Source: Turnera subulata (taxonomy: Eukaryota > Streptophyta > Magnoliopsida > Malpighiales > Passifloraceae). From it: a DNA stretch of 64,000 nt. Under the pieces are notes generated by a model, which saw nothing but the letters and a program-made list of their open reading frames with translations, was not told the DNA's origin and ran no database searches. Made by a program: the position numbers and the translations under genes. Positions 1 through 12,250 of this stretch are shown one piece after another (the first letter of the stretch is position 1; the number at the start of each line of letters is the position of its first letter). Location: contig JAKUCV010002262.1 in NCBI GenBank assembly GCA_028386065.3, positions 1 to 64,000 of the forward strand. Direction: 5' to 3'.

Positions 1-197
1 CGATTCATGCTTTTGCTGTGATTATTCAAAATTGCTTCCGCTGTGCTATGATTGTTATTGTACCCGATACCGGGTGTTAGTCTATTGTTGTTGGGCCGAT
101 GGGCCAATTTTCTATTGTATTACACAGTTTGTGCCACGTGTCGGCACTGTTATTGGTAATTACTGTTAGTCGGGTAAATTTAGGTCGGGGTGTTTCA
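1..197 (+). mobile_element. 3' end of a Ty3-like LTR (partial)
   Basis: The first 197 bases match, with scattered differences, the last ~200 bases of the large LTR at 41667-46502. Both share CTTCCGCTGTGCTATGATTG-type sequence, GTGCCACGTGTCGGCACTG and the terminal GGTCGGGGTGTTTCA. The canonical CA end is at 197. The rest of the element lies outside the window, so solo versus full-length status and the target duplication cannot be read. Confidence 0.85.
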
Positions 198-1663
198 TTG
201 TTGGTCAAAGAATATAATGTGGGGACAATTTTCATTTGGCATTTGTTCTTGTCTACTCTTTTATCCGTGCACGCTCTGAAGCATGAGTACCAGTACCCTA
301 TAATAACAAGAATTTGGGTGTCATCACGATCAAAAGAAGCAAGCGGCAACCAGGATGTGTTCATTTTTACACTCAACTATCTTATTTACGAATCCATAGT
401 TACGGGGTAGCAACGGCGCTTTGATGATGATGCCAACGAGCGGGGCAAGGCTCTGCTTCTTCTAGTGATATGAGTGTTGATCAAAGCGAGCGCTCTACCA
501 TCTAAACTAGTACAATAATAATTCCTACATTAATATATAACTTTTTTTTTATCCGGCCAAAAAATTGTTTTTCTTTTTGTTACCAAATTAAATACGTTAG
601 ATTGGATTATCTTTTAGATTGAGATTAGTATCGAACCATAGAAAATAATATCTTTTTTGTGCCAGCATACTTGGAATCTTGAAAAATTTTATTTCTTAAA
701 GTTCATATCCTAGCATTCTTAAAATAAGATTTTTTTTATGATGTGATTAATATATCATGTTTATAACTTATATAAAAGCTTTTTTTTATTATTAAATTAA
801 ACTCATATGTTTATGCCAATTAGACTAATTTGGTTCTTTAAATTTATTTAAATTTAGTTAAAACATAGGTTGATACACATAATTTATTTGTTCTGATAAA
901 TATAATGAAAAAAGAAATTTGTATGGTTATTATACAAAGATAAGAATGCTTATATAATTAATTAATTAATACATTATTAATAGACTAATTTAATTATGTT
1001 TTTTTTTATGGTTGAAGTGATATACAAAACCCATCATCTAGTCTCCTATACAACCTTATGAACAATACAACAATATAACAATCTAGACAACTTTAATTAC
1101 TATTTTGACAATTTTAAAAAAAGTATAAGATTACGCAAAATTTAGGTTACAATCTGCTCAGCTTTTGGGCATAATGTTGTAATTTTTTTCAAAAACCAAC
1201 CATTCTAAATAATTTTATTACATCCTGTGCTGTGCTGTATCCATAAGTTTAATGGCGTATTTAATTTTTTTGTAATAAAAGGATACATGTACTGCTTAAT
1301 TTTGTGTGGGAGATAAAAGGTAAGAAATGCATGTTTAACAAATTCACAAAATGCGTGTTAAATTGGATGGTTTCCCGGTTATTAATTACAAAAAGAAAAA
1401 TACAATCCTAAATAGGATACGGCATCGTTCATACTTCATACACTAAAAATGATTCTTTCCAAGGGACCATTTTAACGTAACAGTGACTGCCGCCCCTAAA
1501 GCTGCTTTCTTCTTCCTCAGTTGCCCCCATAAAACCCTACAAAGTACAAAACACAGAGCCCTCCGCTCCCATCCCCATCTCTCACCCGCCGTTCCCTTCT
1601 CATTCCTCCACGCGCCACCGTTTTAACCACCGTTTGTCCACTAATACCACGACACTAAGAACG
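198..1663. other. Upstream region of RH10; part of the inverted duplication
   Basis: No coding gene is seen. Bases 275-405 recur inverted at about 47390-47545. Bases 640-740 recur inverted at about 46510-46620. Bases 1370-1663 recur inverted upstream of the second RH10 copy (40794-41090). The middle is AT-rich with no recognisable element. The last ~150 bases before the ATG are pyrimidine-rich and are probably core promoter and 5' UTR. Confidence 0.7.
482..509 (-). repeat. tRNA-Ala-like 5' fragment
   Basis: On the minus strand this reads TAGTTTAGATGGTAGAGCGC followed by TCGCTTTG. That matches the D-arm and anticodon-arm 5' side of a eukaryotic tRNA-Ala, including an A-box-like segment. The acceptor stem and B-box half are missing, so it is not a working tRNA gene. 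A related fragment lies at 47262-47285 in the other duplication arm. Confidence 0.5.
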
Positions 1664-4600
1664 ATGGCAGAAGAGAAAGAAGAAGTGAAGACGTTTGAGG
1701 AGTTAGGAATCTGCGAGCCGCTAGCAGAAGCTTGCGACAGATTAGGGTGGAAGAACCCTACCAAAATTCAAGTCGAAGCCATCCCTCACGCCCTTGAAGG
1801 TCGTGATTTCCTATCCTTTCTCTCTGTTTCTCTCCTCCTCTTCAGCGAAATTCATAACTGTCCTTCTGCTAAAGACATAGTTTTGTTGTTTTTCAGGCAA
1901 GGATTTGATCGGCCTGGCCCAGACAGGGTCCGGTAAGACCGGTACTTTTGCGCTCCCTATATTGCAAGCCCTCATTGAAGCTTCTCAGAAGCACGTGCAG
2001 GCGTTTTTCGCTTGCGTGCTGTCACCTACAAGGTTTGCTCTCGTTCGATAGGGGGCCTTTTCCTCTTTTCTCTTTTTCTTTTTCTTTCCTTTTTTTTTGT
2101 GTTTTATGTTGAATTGTGCCATTTTTTTGCCTAATTGTATAGTTGGGTTTTGTTTTGTTTTGGTGTAGGGAGCTGGCAATTCAGATAGGTGAGCAGTTTG
2201 AAGCTCTGGGATCTAGCATTGGTGTTAAATGCGGAGTGGTGAGACTGCGGTTTATTTTCGAATTGGCTTTTTTTAATTGCTGTTGGCTGTTGTGGCCAAC
2301 TAATGTCTTTATTGTTTGTTTCTTCTCATGCGCAATAGCTAGTTGGAGGGGTGGATATGGTGCAGCAGACTATTATCCTTGGGAAGCGACCCCATATTAT
2401 CGTAAGTGTTTAATTTGCTGCTTTTATGATTTTTTTTATTCTCTCAAAGTTTTTCAAGAAGCTAGAATTTGAAATTATAATTGCTTGTGTTGAGGCATGT
2501 GGTTTTATGTTTACTTCTGTTTATTTGTAGAGATAACTAGAATGCTTATGCCTCTGTAGGTTGCAACACCTGGACGCCTAGTGGATCATCTAACCAACAC
2601 AAAAGGATTTTCTCTCCGCACATTGAAGTACTTGGTATGCTTACTTTTTTGTTCTGATTCATTCTGCAAGATTTTTTCTATATGCACTTGCTCTTCATTT
2701 GATTTGTTCCGACTTGAATGCTTCCTCTGCTGCGTAGGAAATGACTTTACTTACTGCTTGGAGTTTTCTCTTCCTTTTCTCTTGACTAGTGGTCATGGTT
2801 GAACAGGTCTTAGATGAGGCTGACAGGTTGCTCAATGAGGACTTTGAGAAATCTCTTGATGACATTCTTAATGTTATTCCGCGGGATCGCAAAACGTATT
2901 TGTTTTCAGCAACTATGACCAAAAAGGTATGAGTGTACAGGCATTGATGTAATCATTGACTGCCATTGATTCTCATTCACTGCTGCCTTGTTCTTTTTCT
3001 ATCTCGGACTAAAGATGAATTGCAAGGCTTAGTTTGTATTGTTACAGCATTGCTTTTTTCCCATTCTGCATTCAGAATATTAATGACACAAAGGGAATGG
3101 CAATGCAGCTAAGGTCTTTTAATCATGTTGAGAGTGAAGGCGGAGGGGGAATTGCTTTACTATTATCTAGTTAACCTTTGTTTTTGTGATATCATTAGAT
3201 CATTAGGTGGAGGATACCATTAATCAGACCGAAAAAATAACTGGCTAGGTTAGCAAAGTATGTTGAGAGATTGATCAAATTATTTTTCTTCTGCAGGTTC
3301 AGAAGCTCCAGAGGGCTTGTTTGAGAAATCCGGTTAAGGTATGGTGATGTTACATACGTAAATTCATTGTCTACACTTATTTCCTCAGTTATTGTACACC
3401 AACTTTATGTTCTTTCAGATAGAAGCAGCATCCAAATATTCTACTGTCGACACATTGAAGCAGCAATATCGCTTTGTTCCTGCTAAGCACAAGGTTCCTA
3501 TTTTCTCCAGTGTTGCATTACATCTTTTCTTCTGCAGAAAGTTTTGGAAAAAAAGCCAAGTCTTTATGCAAGTATACAATTGATGCTGATAATTAGGAAT
3601 TGAAAATTTGGATTAAGTGTATAAGCCATAATTGGGAACTTAATCTACATTTTGATTGAAGAAGTATCCTCTGAGTTGTGGTTATTTGGGGCCGATTGAA
3701 GAAGTTAGTCCTGTTGTCTGGAAATTGTAATTAAGTTTAGAACCATTTATGGAGGGTTCGCAAAACTTTGGTTTAGGGAACAATCATTTTGAGCCACGAC
3801 TAAATTATGCTATTGGAAAAATAAGGACAGCTGTTGTGGAGAGTAAATTACTGGTTCTAGCCTACACATTTCTAAAGGTACAAACATGGACAATGTAGAC
3901 AACTAGACTTCTTTCTTCCCCACTCAAAAGCAACCTCTGAATTAACAATTCTGCTTGTTTCTTTGAGTTGTATCATCTTGATTGGCCTAGATAACTTGGT
4001 TTCCCATCTGATTATTCAAGGATTATGTAAAACTTTCAAACTTAATCCATGTTGTCAGCAGCTAAATGTAGAGCTTGTGACGAAGCGTGACATGCCCGAA
4101 ACTATGTTTTGTGCACTTTTGTAATATTGCATGCACTACAATGCTTTATGCACCTTTTTTTCTTTGATACTAGAAGAGTATGCCCGCCAACATAGGACTA
4201 ATGCTTCATGCATATAGTAGTGCTTACTGGGGTGAGCCATGGAAACTGTTCACTGACAGATGTTGGGGTCTCTATTTGGTAGATTAGGTAACAGTGAAGA
4301 CTCAATGGCTTAGAGTGAAATTTGTTTACTGTATCCAACCACCAATTACTTAGATATTTTTGCTGTCCATGTTGAGCCCATTTACACTTCTTATGCTTGC
4401 AGGAATGCTACCTTGTATATATTCTGACTGAGATGTCTGGAAGTACTTCCATGGTATTTACTCGAACATGTGATGCAACTAGCTTCTTGGCGCTGCTTCT
4501 TAGAAATCTTGGTTTTAGGGCCATTCCGATCAATGGTCACATGAATCAGGTATGATTCACTGGATGCTGTATTTATGCTTATTTTATTCACTATTTTAAG

Positions 4601-6270
4601 ATCTCTTTTCTTATCCCTCTTGCCTTAAGTTTTCCTTTTTATTACAAACTCGCTTATCTCACTTTATTCCTGATATATCAACAGTCAAAACGACTTGGAG
4701 CCTTGAATAAGTTTAAGGCAGGAGAGTGCAATATTCTTATATGCACTGATGTGGCTAGTAGAGGACTTGATATTCCGTCTGTGGATATGGTTATTAACTA
4801 CGATATCCCTACAAACTCTAAGGTTTGTTTTTCTTGTTGTGTGCAAATGGAACTTGCTATGTTAATCTTAGACCTTTTTCCTTCGATGCCAGAGTCAATA
4901 ATGGTTGTTTCAAGCAGGTGAAGTTTCTTTCAATATGTTTGAGTCAATAATTGATCTTGGTAAGAGAATTTGGTGGAATTTGTTGCTTGTTTTATTTGGG
5001 GGTGGGCACTGCCAGAGGGCATGGTGAAAAGCAGTAAGAGAACAGTCTCGAGGACAGATAGTGTGCTTTAATTAACTTTAGGGAAAATGGGTTTTCAAAG
5101 AAGAAATTATAGATGCGAGAGGAGGTATGCAAGGATATATTTCTGAGGCCTTTGAGTTTGTCACTACTGCATAGAAATTTCTCTATTTAGGATTTGTGGT
5201 TTGGTTTATTTTTTCCGACTGAGGGATTTTGTCCTTTTTCAGCAGGAAAAGAGATACCCCACCATGTATAAGAAATTCGTTGTTTCTGCTAAAATACTAA
5301 AAGATATGTATTTGAAACTGTCCCATATGAATTTGCCTTCATTTTACTCTTTGTCTTGTTTCTACTAACTGTCCACTTCTGGTAGAGTTCTTACTTTGCT
5401 ATTTGAATTCCTTTGTTGAAGCTGTAATTACCAGCTTGAGTCTTGTGGATATTTGGATTTATATAATGTAACTGAGGACTGCTCGATTGTGGAAGGGACA
5501 ATTTGGTAGCATTCCGCTCTTTTTAGCTTTCCCCTGTTTGCTGACTTTTAATACATTGCAGGACTATATTCATCGTGTTGGAAGAACTGCTCGTGCAGGA
5601 CGTTCTGGGGTTGCAATCTCTCTGCCCAACCAATATGAAATCGAGTGGTACTTGCAGATCGAGAAACTTATTGGTAAGCAAAACAATGCTCCGTGGTTGC
5701 TAGAGGCATTTTGTTACAAGTGGTGCTTTTTTGTGTCAAACAATTTTTCTATATTTCAGGTAAAAAATTACCCGAGTTCCCAGCTCAGGAAGAGGAAGTC
5801 TTGCTATTGTTGGAGCAAGTTTCTGAAGCCAAAAGAATTGCTGCAACGGTAATAACTTAGCATTACCGTCCATTCTTCTTTTTGATCGGTGATGCATTGT
5901 GCATGGGCGTGCATCTATAAGAGTTGTGCTTGCAAGTTGCATTCTTGCTTTGATGCTTAGTCTACCCTTGCAGAGGCTGAAAGCTTCTAAGTCATTCTAC
6001 CTTATAGGATTCCCTTACTAAACCCATTTTTTTGTCTCCGTCATTGTTATTGTCGAGATAGTTTTGTTATTATTCTGACATTTATGGACATTTCGGTGTC
6101 CTAGGACTAGCCATTGTATTTCTCACTAGCCCTGATTTCAAATTTTGCAGAAGCTTAAAGAAAGTGGAGGCAGCAAGAAGCGGAGGCACGGAGAAGACGA
6201 GGAGGATGATATCCAAAAGTATTTAGGCGGCAAGGATAAGAAGTCTAAAAAGTCGAAAAGGAGAGATTAG
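1664..6270 (+). CDS. RH10: DEAD-box ATP-dependent RNA helicase, RH10 type (13 exons, intact)
   Basis: Predicted 440-residue ATP-dependent RNA helicase of the RH10/Rrp3-DDX47 group, whose family role is nucleolar pre-rRNA processing. Exons: 1664-1799, 1897-2032, 2169-2238, 2339-2401, 2560-2634, 2807-2926, 3297-3338, 3419-3493, 4403-4549, 4685-4822, 5562-5673, 5760-5848, 6151-6270. All introns are GT/AG and the frame is continuous. Motifs in order: Q-motif region [17 protein letters not shown] (53-60), PTRELA (89-94), TPGR (138-141), DEAD (163-166), SAT (194-196), SRGLD (313-317), [11 protein letters not shown] (338-348). The tail is Lys/Arg-rich, as expected for a nucleolar protein. The start is the first ATG, in [14 protein letters not shown]; upstream in-frame codons contain no other ATG. 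A truncated inverted copy lies at 35796-40793. Family assignment is by recognition of the protein; splice sites are seen directly. Confidence 0.93.
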
Positions 6271-7287
6271 CAGCGGAAGTTGCCAACAATTTTGTCTGAG
6301 TACTAAATCTTAGCGTTTCTTTTGCAATATTTTCTAGTATGTGGTTATAGGATGGGTGGATTGAGATTATGTATAGGCTTTACTGGATGCGAGCTTTCGT
6401 CCTAACGTTTTGCAAGAGCATAGCTGCATCACAGTTTTGTCAATTGAGGATTTTTTGGTGATCTAAACTAATTGGAGAAAAATTTGAGTAATGAGAGTCC
6501 TGTGTACTCTTAGCAAACATGTTTGATGGGTTTCCACTCGCTGAAAATTGAAAAGTTCGCCAACAATAAGCAGTCATAGCTTGTCAACATTGAAGAGCAT
6601 GAGAGCTGTTTCGCCCTTGGAATTGGGAGAGATTGATTGGTTGAACTAGGATGTCTATCTGATTGAATCGAGGGTCAGCCATTGGAATTTGAACAAATAA
6701 TTAAGCTACGATCAATATAATAATGAACTAACTTTTAAAATTTTATTGAAATGAATTAAAAAATAATTTGTCTAGTTTCTCATTTTAAGGATTAAGTTTA
6801 ATTTCTCGAGCATTTTAATAATTCTTTGTCCATGATGAGATATTCTAACTATTAATATTTGGGAGACCTTATAGTAAAATTTTTCGACATGTAATTTGTA
6901 CAGAATAATTAGACAACATAACTCTCAATTTGAGTTGCTTCTGTTATGTAATTCTGTCTATTGAACGACTCGTCGTTAGCGTCAATACAATACACGGTGT
7001 CTTTTCATATTGAAAATTGAAATAGTTTCCCGGTCTCTCCCTAGCCTTGAACGGCGGCACCTCTGAAACCCTTACATCCCGCAGCAACGACGGTTATCCC
7101 TTCTCTCTCTCTCTCTTCGTATGTTCGTGTATACATTCTCTAAGATGGTTTCTTTCTCCTATTCTATGAGATAACCCTATCGATTTGTATCATATGCTCC
7201 TTTTGTCTCTGTTTCTTTGCAGGTTTTGTACACAAAGCCATTCTCTTAATATTAGTTTCGGCCTATCCCCATATTGTAGAGATTGAT
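6271..7287. other. RH10 3' flank and mTERF 5' UTR/promoter
   Basis: AT-rich spacer with no gene. The distal part has a pyrimidine-rich CTCTCTCTCTCTCTTCG stretch near 7100-7117. A GT donor-like site lies near 7119, and TTTGCAG at 7216-7222 could close an intron within the mTERF 5' UTR. The UTR intron is an inference. Confidence 0.5.
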
Positions 7288-8445
7288 ATGAAATCGAAAC
7301 TTGGTCACTTAATCAAGCTTTGTTCAGAAGTCAGCGATTCAAGAAGTTTTCAATGGTTCCTGAAAAACCCACAAAAGGCTGCTCCTTTATTCTCCTTTAC
7401 AGCCATTGCCGCCAGGTATTCGACAGAATGTCAAGCCCAAGTTGGTGATGTGCTAGGGAAAAAAGTTATTGAGCAGGTGAAGACCTCTGAAGAAATTTTA
7501 CGGAACTTTGGTTGTAATGAGGATGAGATCGCCAAACTGTTCGAGAGGCGCCCTTCTCTTCTCAATCCTAATCGTGAACAGCTCCAGTCCAAGCTAAGTT
7601 TACTTAAAGAGTTGGGTATCTCCGCGGCTGACCTTGTCAAGATCATTACTTGTCGTCCCCGGTTCCTTAGCTGTCGAATCCACAATTGCTTCGAGGAACG
7701 GTTGGAGTTTTTTATGACATTGTTTAAATCAAAGGAAATGCTGCAGAAGGCAATTATCCGGAATCCTTCACTCTTGACTTATGATCTTCACAATAAGATT
7801 AAACCTGCCGTTTTATTGTATGAAAGAATGGGTGTTAGTAGAGAAAATCTAGTTCCTATGCTCTTGTCACGGCCCACATTGATTCCAAGAACTTCTTTTG
7901 ATCATGAGAAGCTGGAATACATACGCAAAACTGGGGTTTCCAAGGATTCGAAGATGTACAAGCATATAGTCACAGTGATTGGTATCTCCCGAACTGAGAC
8001 TATCCAGGAGAAGTTAGCAAACTTGGAGAAGTTTGGGTTGTCTGATGATGAAATATGGGGACTTTTGGGGCGGTCTCCCCTTCTTTTGACACTATCGGTT
8101 GATAAGGTACAAAGGAATATGACTTTTATTGTGGGAACGATAAAACTTCCTGCAAATGTGATTCTTAAGCACCCATTTCTGCTGTACTGTAACCTCGAGG
8201 CTCTTTTGAAGCCGCGGGCACTTCTTGCTGGGAAGATAGAAGACATGGGTCTTTCTCCAAAAATAAAAGGGCCTCTACTCTTGAGGGCAATGAGGATGAG
8301 AGAAAAGCGCTTCTTAAAGGTTTTTATTTCATGTCACCCCGCTGATATTGCTGAAGAGTTAAAGGAATTTTATGAAAATGCAAAATGTCTCAAGCGCTTG
8401 GCTGCAGATTCAAGAAAGACGTTGCGTAAAGGATTTCCATTCTGA
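7288..8445 (+). CDS. mTERF-family protein (single exon, intact)
   Basis: Intact 385-residue reading frame of the plant mitochondrial transcription termination factor (mTERF) family. These are organelle nucleic-acid-binding proteins made of helical ~30-residue repeats. Several repeats are visible, with the usual Pro/Leu pattern, for example RRPSLL, CRPRFLSC, RNPSLLTYD, SRPTLIPRT, GRSPLLLTLS and KHPFLLYC. The N-terminal ~45 residues are rich in basic and Ser/Phe residues with few acids, compatible with a mitochondrial or plastid transit peptide. The coding part has no intron, as is common in this expanded plant family. The ATG at 7288 gives the transit-like N terminus. A second, broken copy lies 2-4 kb downstream. 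Organelle and target cannot be told from sequence. Confidence 0.9.
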   Translation: MKSKLGHLIKLCSEVSDSRSFQWFLKNPQKAAPLFSFTAIAARYSTECQAQVGDVLGKKVIEQVKTSEEILRNFGCNEDEIAKLFERRPSLLNPNREQLQSKLSLLKELGISAADLVKIITCRPRFLSCRIHNCFEERLEFFMTLFKSKEMLQKAIIRNPSLLTYDLHNKIKPAVLLYERMGVSRENLVPMLLSRPTLIPRTSFDHEKLEYIRKTGVSKDSKMYKHIVTVIGISRTETIQEKLANLEKFGLSDDEIWGLLGRSPLLLTLSVDKVQRNMTFIVGTIKLPANVILKHPFLLYCNLEALLKPRALLAGKIEDMGLSPKIKGPLLLRAMRMREKRFLKVFISCHPADIAEELKEFYENAKCLKRLAADSRKTLRKGFPF

Positions 8446-8789
8446 AGGTTGGAAAGTCCTTTATTATTTAGTCTGATTTAGTTTTCAGGATTGCTTTCAA
8501 TGTTTTTGTACACTCAGGCATAGTCTTTTTCACTTATCATTTTGTTCTTGTTCAGGCTATTTGTTCTATGTCTTCTCTTTTCTCTCTTGGTAGTGCAAGT
8601 TCTAAATGTGTTTGTGATGCACTGGAAGAGTACTGAATTGCACCTGCACAGTATCACGGTGCTTTGTGGAGCAATTTATGTTGTAGAATCTTTTTTGGCC
8701 GAACGAACATATTAAAGATGCATGATGTTACGTTGAGAGTATGAACTCGGAACAAATTCAGCAGTTGAAATGAAAAAAACAATTTACGA
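8446..8789 (+). other. mTERF 3' flank
   Basis: Non-coding 3' region of the mTERF gene. It is conserved with the 3' flank of the broken mTERF copy at 12024-12250, so the duplication covers the UTR and flank as well as the coding sequence. Confidence 0.7.
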
Positions 8790-9545
8790 GCACGAAGAAA
8801 TGCATGCTTGAAGAATTGGCCGTAAGAATTCAAAACACAATTGTCGTTGCTACAACAATACTCATCTGTACCAAAAGCAATACAAGTGCTCTTACACGCG
8901 ACAGTAATAATCCATCATCACTGACAACCTTAAGCTCAGGAGGACATTGAGAGTTGAGATATTATTGCAGTTCCACCTCGCGGTCTAACTATCATTGGAA
9001 GGTTGTAGCCACTCAAAGTTCTGAGTTGGCTGCGTTTGGCCATGTAGTTGGCCAGATTATGAACGACAATTGTTCGCTAACAATAGTTCGACGTATGATT
9101 GACCTATCCATCAATAATTCAACGTATGATTGACCTAACATGGATAAGTCGTTTGGCCGTGTAGTTGGCCATATTGTAAGGACAATTGTTCCTAATGATA
9201 ATTCTCCGAATGATTGACATATCATGGATAAGTCTTAGAACTCAAAAAAGTTAATGAAACAAAATCTCGTTCACATGCAAAATTGGACAAATTATATACC
9301 TAATAAACTGACAAAAGGACATAATACACTCATTAGTAAAACAAAAACCAAATGTAATATGAAAATTAATAGAGAGTAATAGTGAAACAATGCAAAGATA
9401 GACAAGCAACATACATATTTGACATTACTTTTAACATAGGGGGAAGAAACTGAACCTTATTTTATCGAAAATAAATAATAGTTGTATTAATCACTGGTGG
9501 AACAACGATAAGCAAAGTGATGAGAGTGAACTGGAATAATTTTTT
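8790..9545 (-). pseudogene. Thaumatin-like protein relic (TLP E)
   Basis: Heavily decayed TLP on the minus strand. Bases 8790-9000 match the 3' half of the TLP core: the QFF-HACP region, the CKSAC region and the PPELKVV region. They are joined by an internal deletion to 9010-9110, which matches the NNCPFTIWPTT N-terminal core. A second degraded copy of that segment follows at about 9120-9235. Further out, 9250-9310 resembles intron 1 of TLP D and 9475-9540 resembles its signal-peptide exon. There is no open frame. It is a dead copy of the TLP family found at 12900, 14134, 48839 and 54924. Confidence 0.75.
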
Positions 9546-10377
9546 TAAGTAAGACGCTAAGCTAAGGCCAAGACGGTGTTGATGTTCATTTGTAATACTA
9601 ACAGGTTCGTCTACTACTAGTGTAACCATCCATTTTCTTACAATGCGGCTCTTCAATTCTTTCTATAAGTAATTCATGTTCATCCAGGCTCGTGTTACTC
9701 CAAAAAGCAAAGCAAAGGTTTCTGAAGTATGCTATTCTCGGTGATTTTCATTAAGGAACTATTAACTTTTTAGATTTTTTTAAAAAAATATATTATTTTT
9801 TATGGAATTAATGATTTTCCAAAACCTACCATCCTAAACATACCAAACATATAATGTGTTTTATATTTTTATTGTATAAAATAAATTATTTATTAATAGT
9901 TGACATTCATAGAATAACCACACTAGTGGTATGTGTTATAAATTGATAAAATTTAATTACTATCCACACATAATTTTTGTGATGAGGTAGAATAAATAAG
10001 TAAAATATATTATATATGTATAATTAGTTATTCATAAGAATTTTATGAAAAAATGAAAAGGGTAAAAAGTGCATATTAAATTAGATAAAGATTTACTAGT
10101 TTAAATATGAGCAATGTAATTTCCTATTTAATTTTAAAATTTTAAAAATATATTTTCTTATAACAAATGATATATGAAAAAGAGAGAAATAAATTTAAGA
10201 AAATATAATATTTTTTAAAAAATTAAATGTAATTTGTTGGAAATAAAATGGTCTACCAATGCTGAATTACTAAGTAATAAGCCACCTAGTTTTGCTTAAG
10301 CATTACATTCTATTACATTCAAGTTTTAGTTGAATTGCAAAGAAAATGGACAATAAGAAAATTAATTTTAGTGGTCA
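9546..10377. other. AT-rich spacer
   Basis: Very AT-rich sequence between the TLP relic and the second mTERF copy. No gene or recognisable element is seen. Homology with the mTERF gene starts abruptly at about 10378. Confidence 0.6.
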
Positions 10378-10900
10378 GTCGAAGCTAAGTTTACTTGAAG
10401 AGTTAGGTATCTCTCCAACTGACATTGTCAAGATCATTACTTGTCGTCTCCGGTTCCTTAGCTGTCGAATCCACAATTGTTTCGAGGAACGGTTGGACTT
10501 TTTTATGACATCGTTTGGATCAAAGGAAATACTGCAGAAGGCGATTATCCGGAATCCTTCACTCTTGACTTATGATCTTCACAATAGATCAGACCTGCCG
10601 TTTTATCGTATGAAAGAATGAGTGTTAGTGGAGAAAATCTAGTGCCTATGCTCTTGTCACGGCCCACATTGATTCCAAGAACGACTTTCGATTATGAGAA
10701 GCTGGAATACATACGCAAAATTTGGGTTACCAAGGATTCGAAGATGTACAAGCATATAGTCACGGTGATTGGTATCTCCCAGGAGAAGTTTGGGTTGTCT
10801 GATGATGAAATATGGGGACTTTTGGGGCGGTCTCCCCTTCTTTTGACACCATCTGTTGATAAGGTACAAAGGAATATGACTTTTATTGTGGGCATGATAA

Positions 10901-11716
10901 TGTTGGAAATATGAACAAGCTGCAGTAAATTGCAGCAGCATCATATTTTTTGTGATCAAGTTGAAAGTTGGTCCTACCCAATTATTCAAGAATGTTAGTT
11001 GGAGTTTGTCTTTTGATTATTGTATTGTGTTAGTGCAATCCTGAGTGTAGCCTGAGTTGTAATGTTTCCATTAAGTGTTGTTCTATTATGAGCATCTTAG
11101 GAAAAGTAAGAGTGAGCTGACTTCATTGTTACTCTGAAATGTTCAGAGTGTTTAAAAACAAAAGATTGTGAGAGATTAGAGAGAAAATCAATGGAACAGT
11201 AACCAAGAAAGTCAGCCTTGGTTTTCTGTAAGTTGATTTTCTGCCTATGTTTTGAGTATTGTAATTTGAGTTCTACAAGTGAAATAAGAGTGCATTGAGT
11301 GTGTTTCACTTCACAAAGTGTTTGTTAGTTTGTTCATTAAGTGTACAAGCCAAAATATTGAGTGAATTGTGAGAAAACAAATTGAGAAGTAACCAAGAAA
11401 ACCAGTTTTTGCGTTTCTGCAGAATTCTGGGAATTTTCCAGAAAACATCGATGTTTTTTGCATTCTGCCCATTTTGTTCAAAGTTGCGAATTGTCTAAAC
11501 ATCGATGTTTTGAGTCAAACATCGATGTTCTAGCTGTTCGGCCAAATTGTTTGAAGTTCCAGTAGCCTAACAACATCGATGTTTAACTTCAAACATCGAT
11601 GTTCTTGAGCAAATTTTGAATTAGTTGAAGATCAAAGCCAACAATTGGTATAAAACCAAAAATTGTTTTTCAAGGCTCCTTGTTTGGGTTGCACCAACAG
11701 GGACAAAAAGCCAACA
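10901..11716. mobile_element. Copia-type solo LTR (816 bp)
   Basis: Begins TGTTGGAAATATG and ends AAAAAGCCAACA, the TGTTGG...CCAACA termini usual for Ty1/copia LTRs. It is flanked by a perfect 5-base duplication GATAA at 10896-10900 and 11717-11721. The paralogous site in the intact mTERF gene near 8138 has one GATAA, which proves insertion. There is no internal region or second LTR, so it is a solo LTR left by LTR-LTR recombination. Confidence 0.93.
11444..11603. repeat. Five copies of the 12-bp palindrome AACATCGATGTT
   Basis: Perfect self-complementary AACATCGATGTT copies start at 11444, 11498, 11518, 11572 and 11592, inside the solo LTR. Start-to-start spacing is 54, 20, 54, 20 bases. 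That indicates a paired unit repeated with a 74-base period, so the palindrome itself is the conserved part. Confidence 0.95.
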
Positions 11717-12250
11717 GATAAAACTTCCTGCAAATGTGATTCTCAAGCACCCATTTCTGCTGTACTGTAACCTCGAGGCTCTTTTGAAGCCGCGAGCACT
11801 TCTGGCTGGGAAGATAGAAGACATGGGTCTTTCTCCAAAAATAAAAGGGCCTCTGCTCTTGAGGGCAATGAGGATGAGAGAAAAGCGCTTCGTAAAGGTT
11901 TTTATTTCATGTCACCCCGCTGGTATTGCTGAAGAGTTAAAAGGAATTTTATGAAAATGCAAAAATGTCTCAAGCATTTGGCTGCAGATTCAAGAAAGAC
12001 GATGCGTAAAGGATTTCCATTCTGAAGCTTGGCTAGTCCTTATAATTTGGTCTGATTTAGTTTTCGGGATTGCTTTCAATGTTTTTGTACACTCAGGCAT
12101 AGTCTTTTCATTTATCAGTCCATTTGTGCTGTCTCCTCTTTTCTCTTTTGGGAGGCCAAGTTCTAATGTGTTTGTGCTGCATTGGAAGAAGACTGAATTG
12201 CACCTGCACATTATCACGGTGCTTTGTGGAGCAATTTTAGATGTTGTAGA

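Larger units (their letters stand above)
10378..12250 (+). pseudogene. Broken second mTERF copy, split by a solo LTR
   Basis: Starts abruptly at the segment equivalent to about residue 100 of the intact mTERF at 7288; the N-terminal third is absent. It carries a 1-base deletion near 10585 (the codons after DLHN), an in-frame stop TGA overlapping the former Met-Gly at about 10619-10621, and a deletion of about 30 bases near 10780. A copia-type solo LTR sits at 10901-11716. Homology resumes at 11717 with the KLPANVILKHPFLL region and continues through the old stop into the 3' flank to about 12250. Identity to the intact copy is high, so the duplication looks fairly recent. It cannot encode a full mTERF protein. 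Confidence 0.92.

Noticed and set aside
1634..1663. Upstream extension of the RH10 frame (STNTTTLRT)
   Set aside because: It would need a TTG start. The first ATG at 1664 gives the normal family N terminus.
11444..11603. CRISPR-like array because of regularly spaced short repeats
   Set aside because: Only five 12-bp palindromes within a copia LTR of a plant nuclear genome; spacers are not uniform and there are no cas genes.
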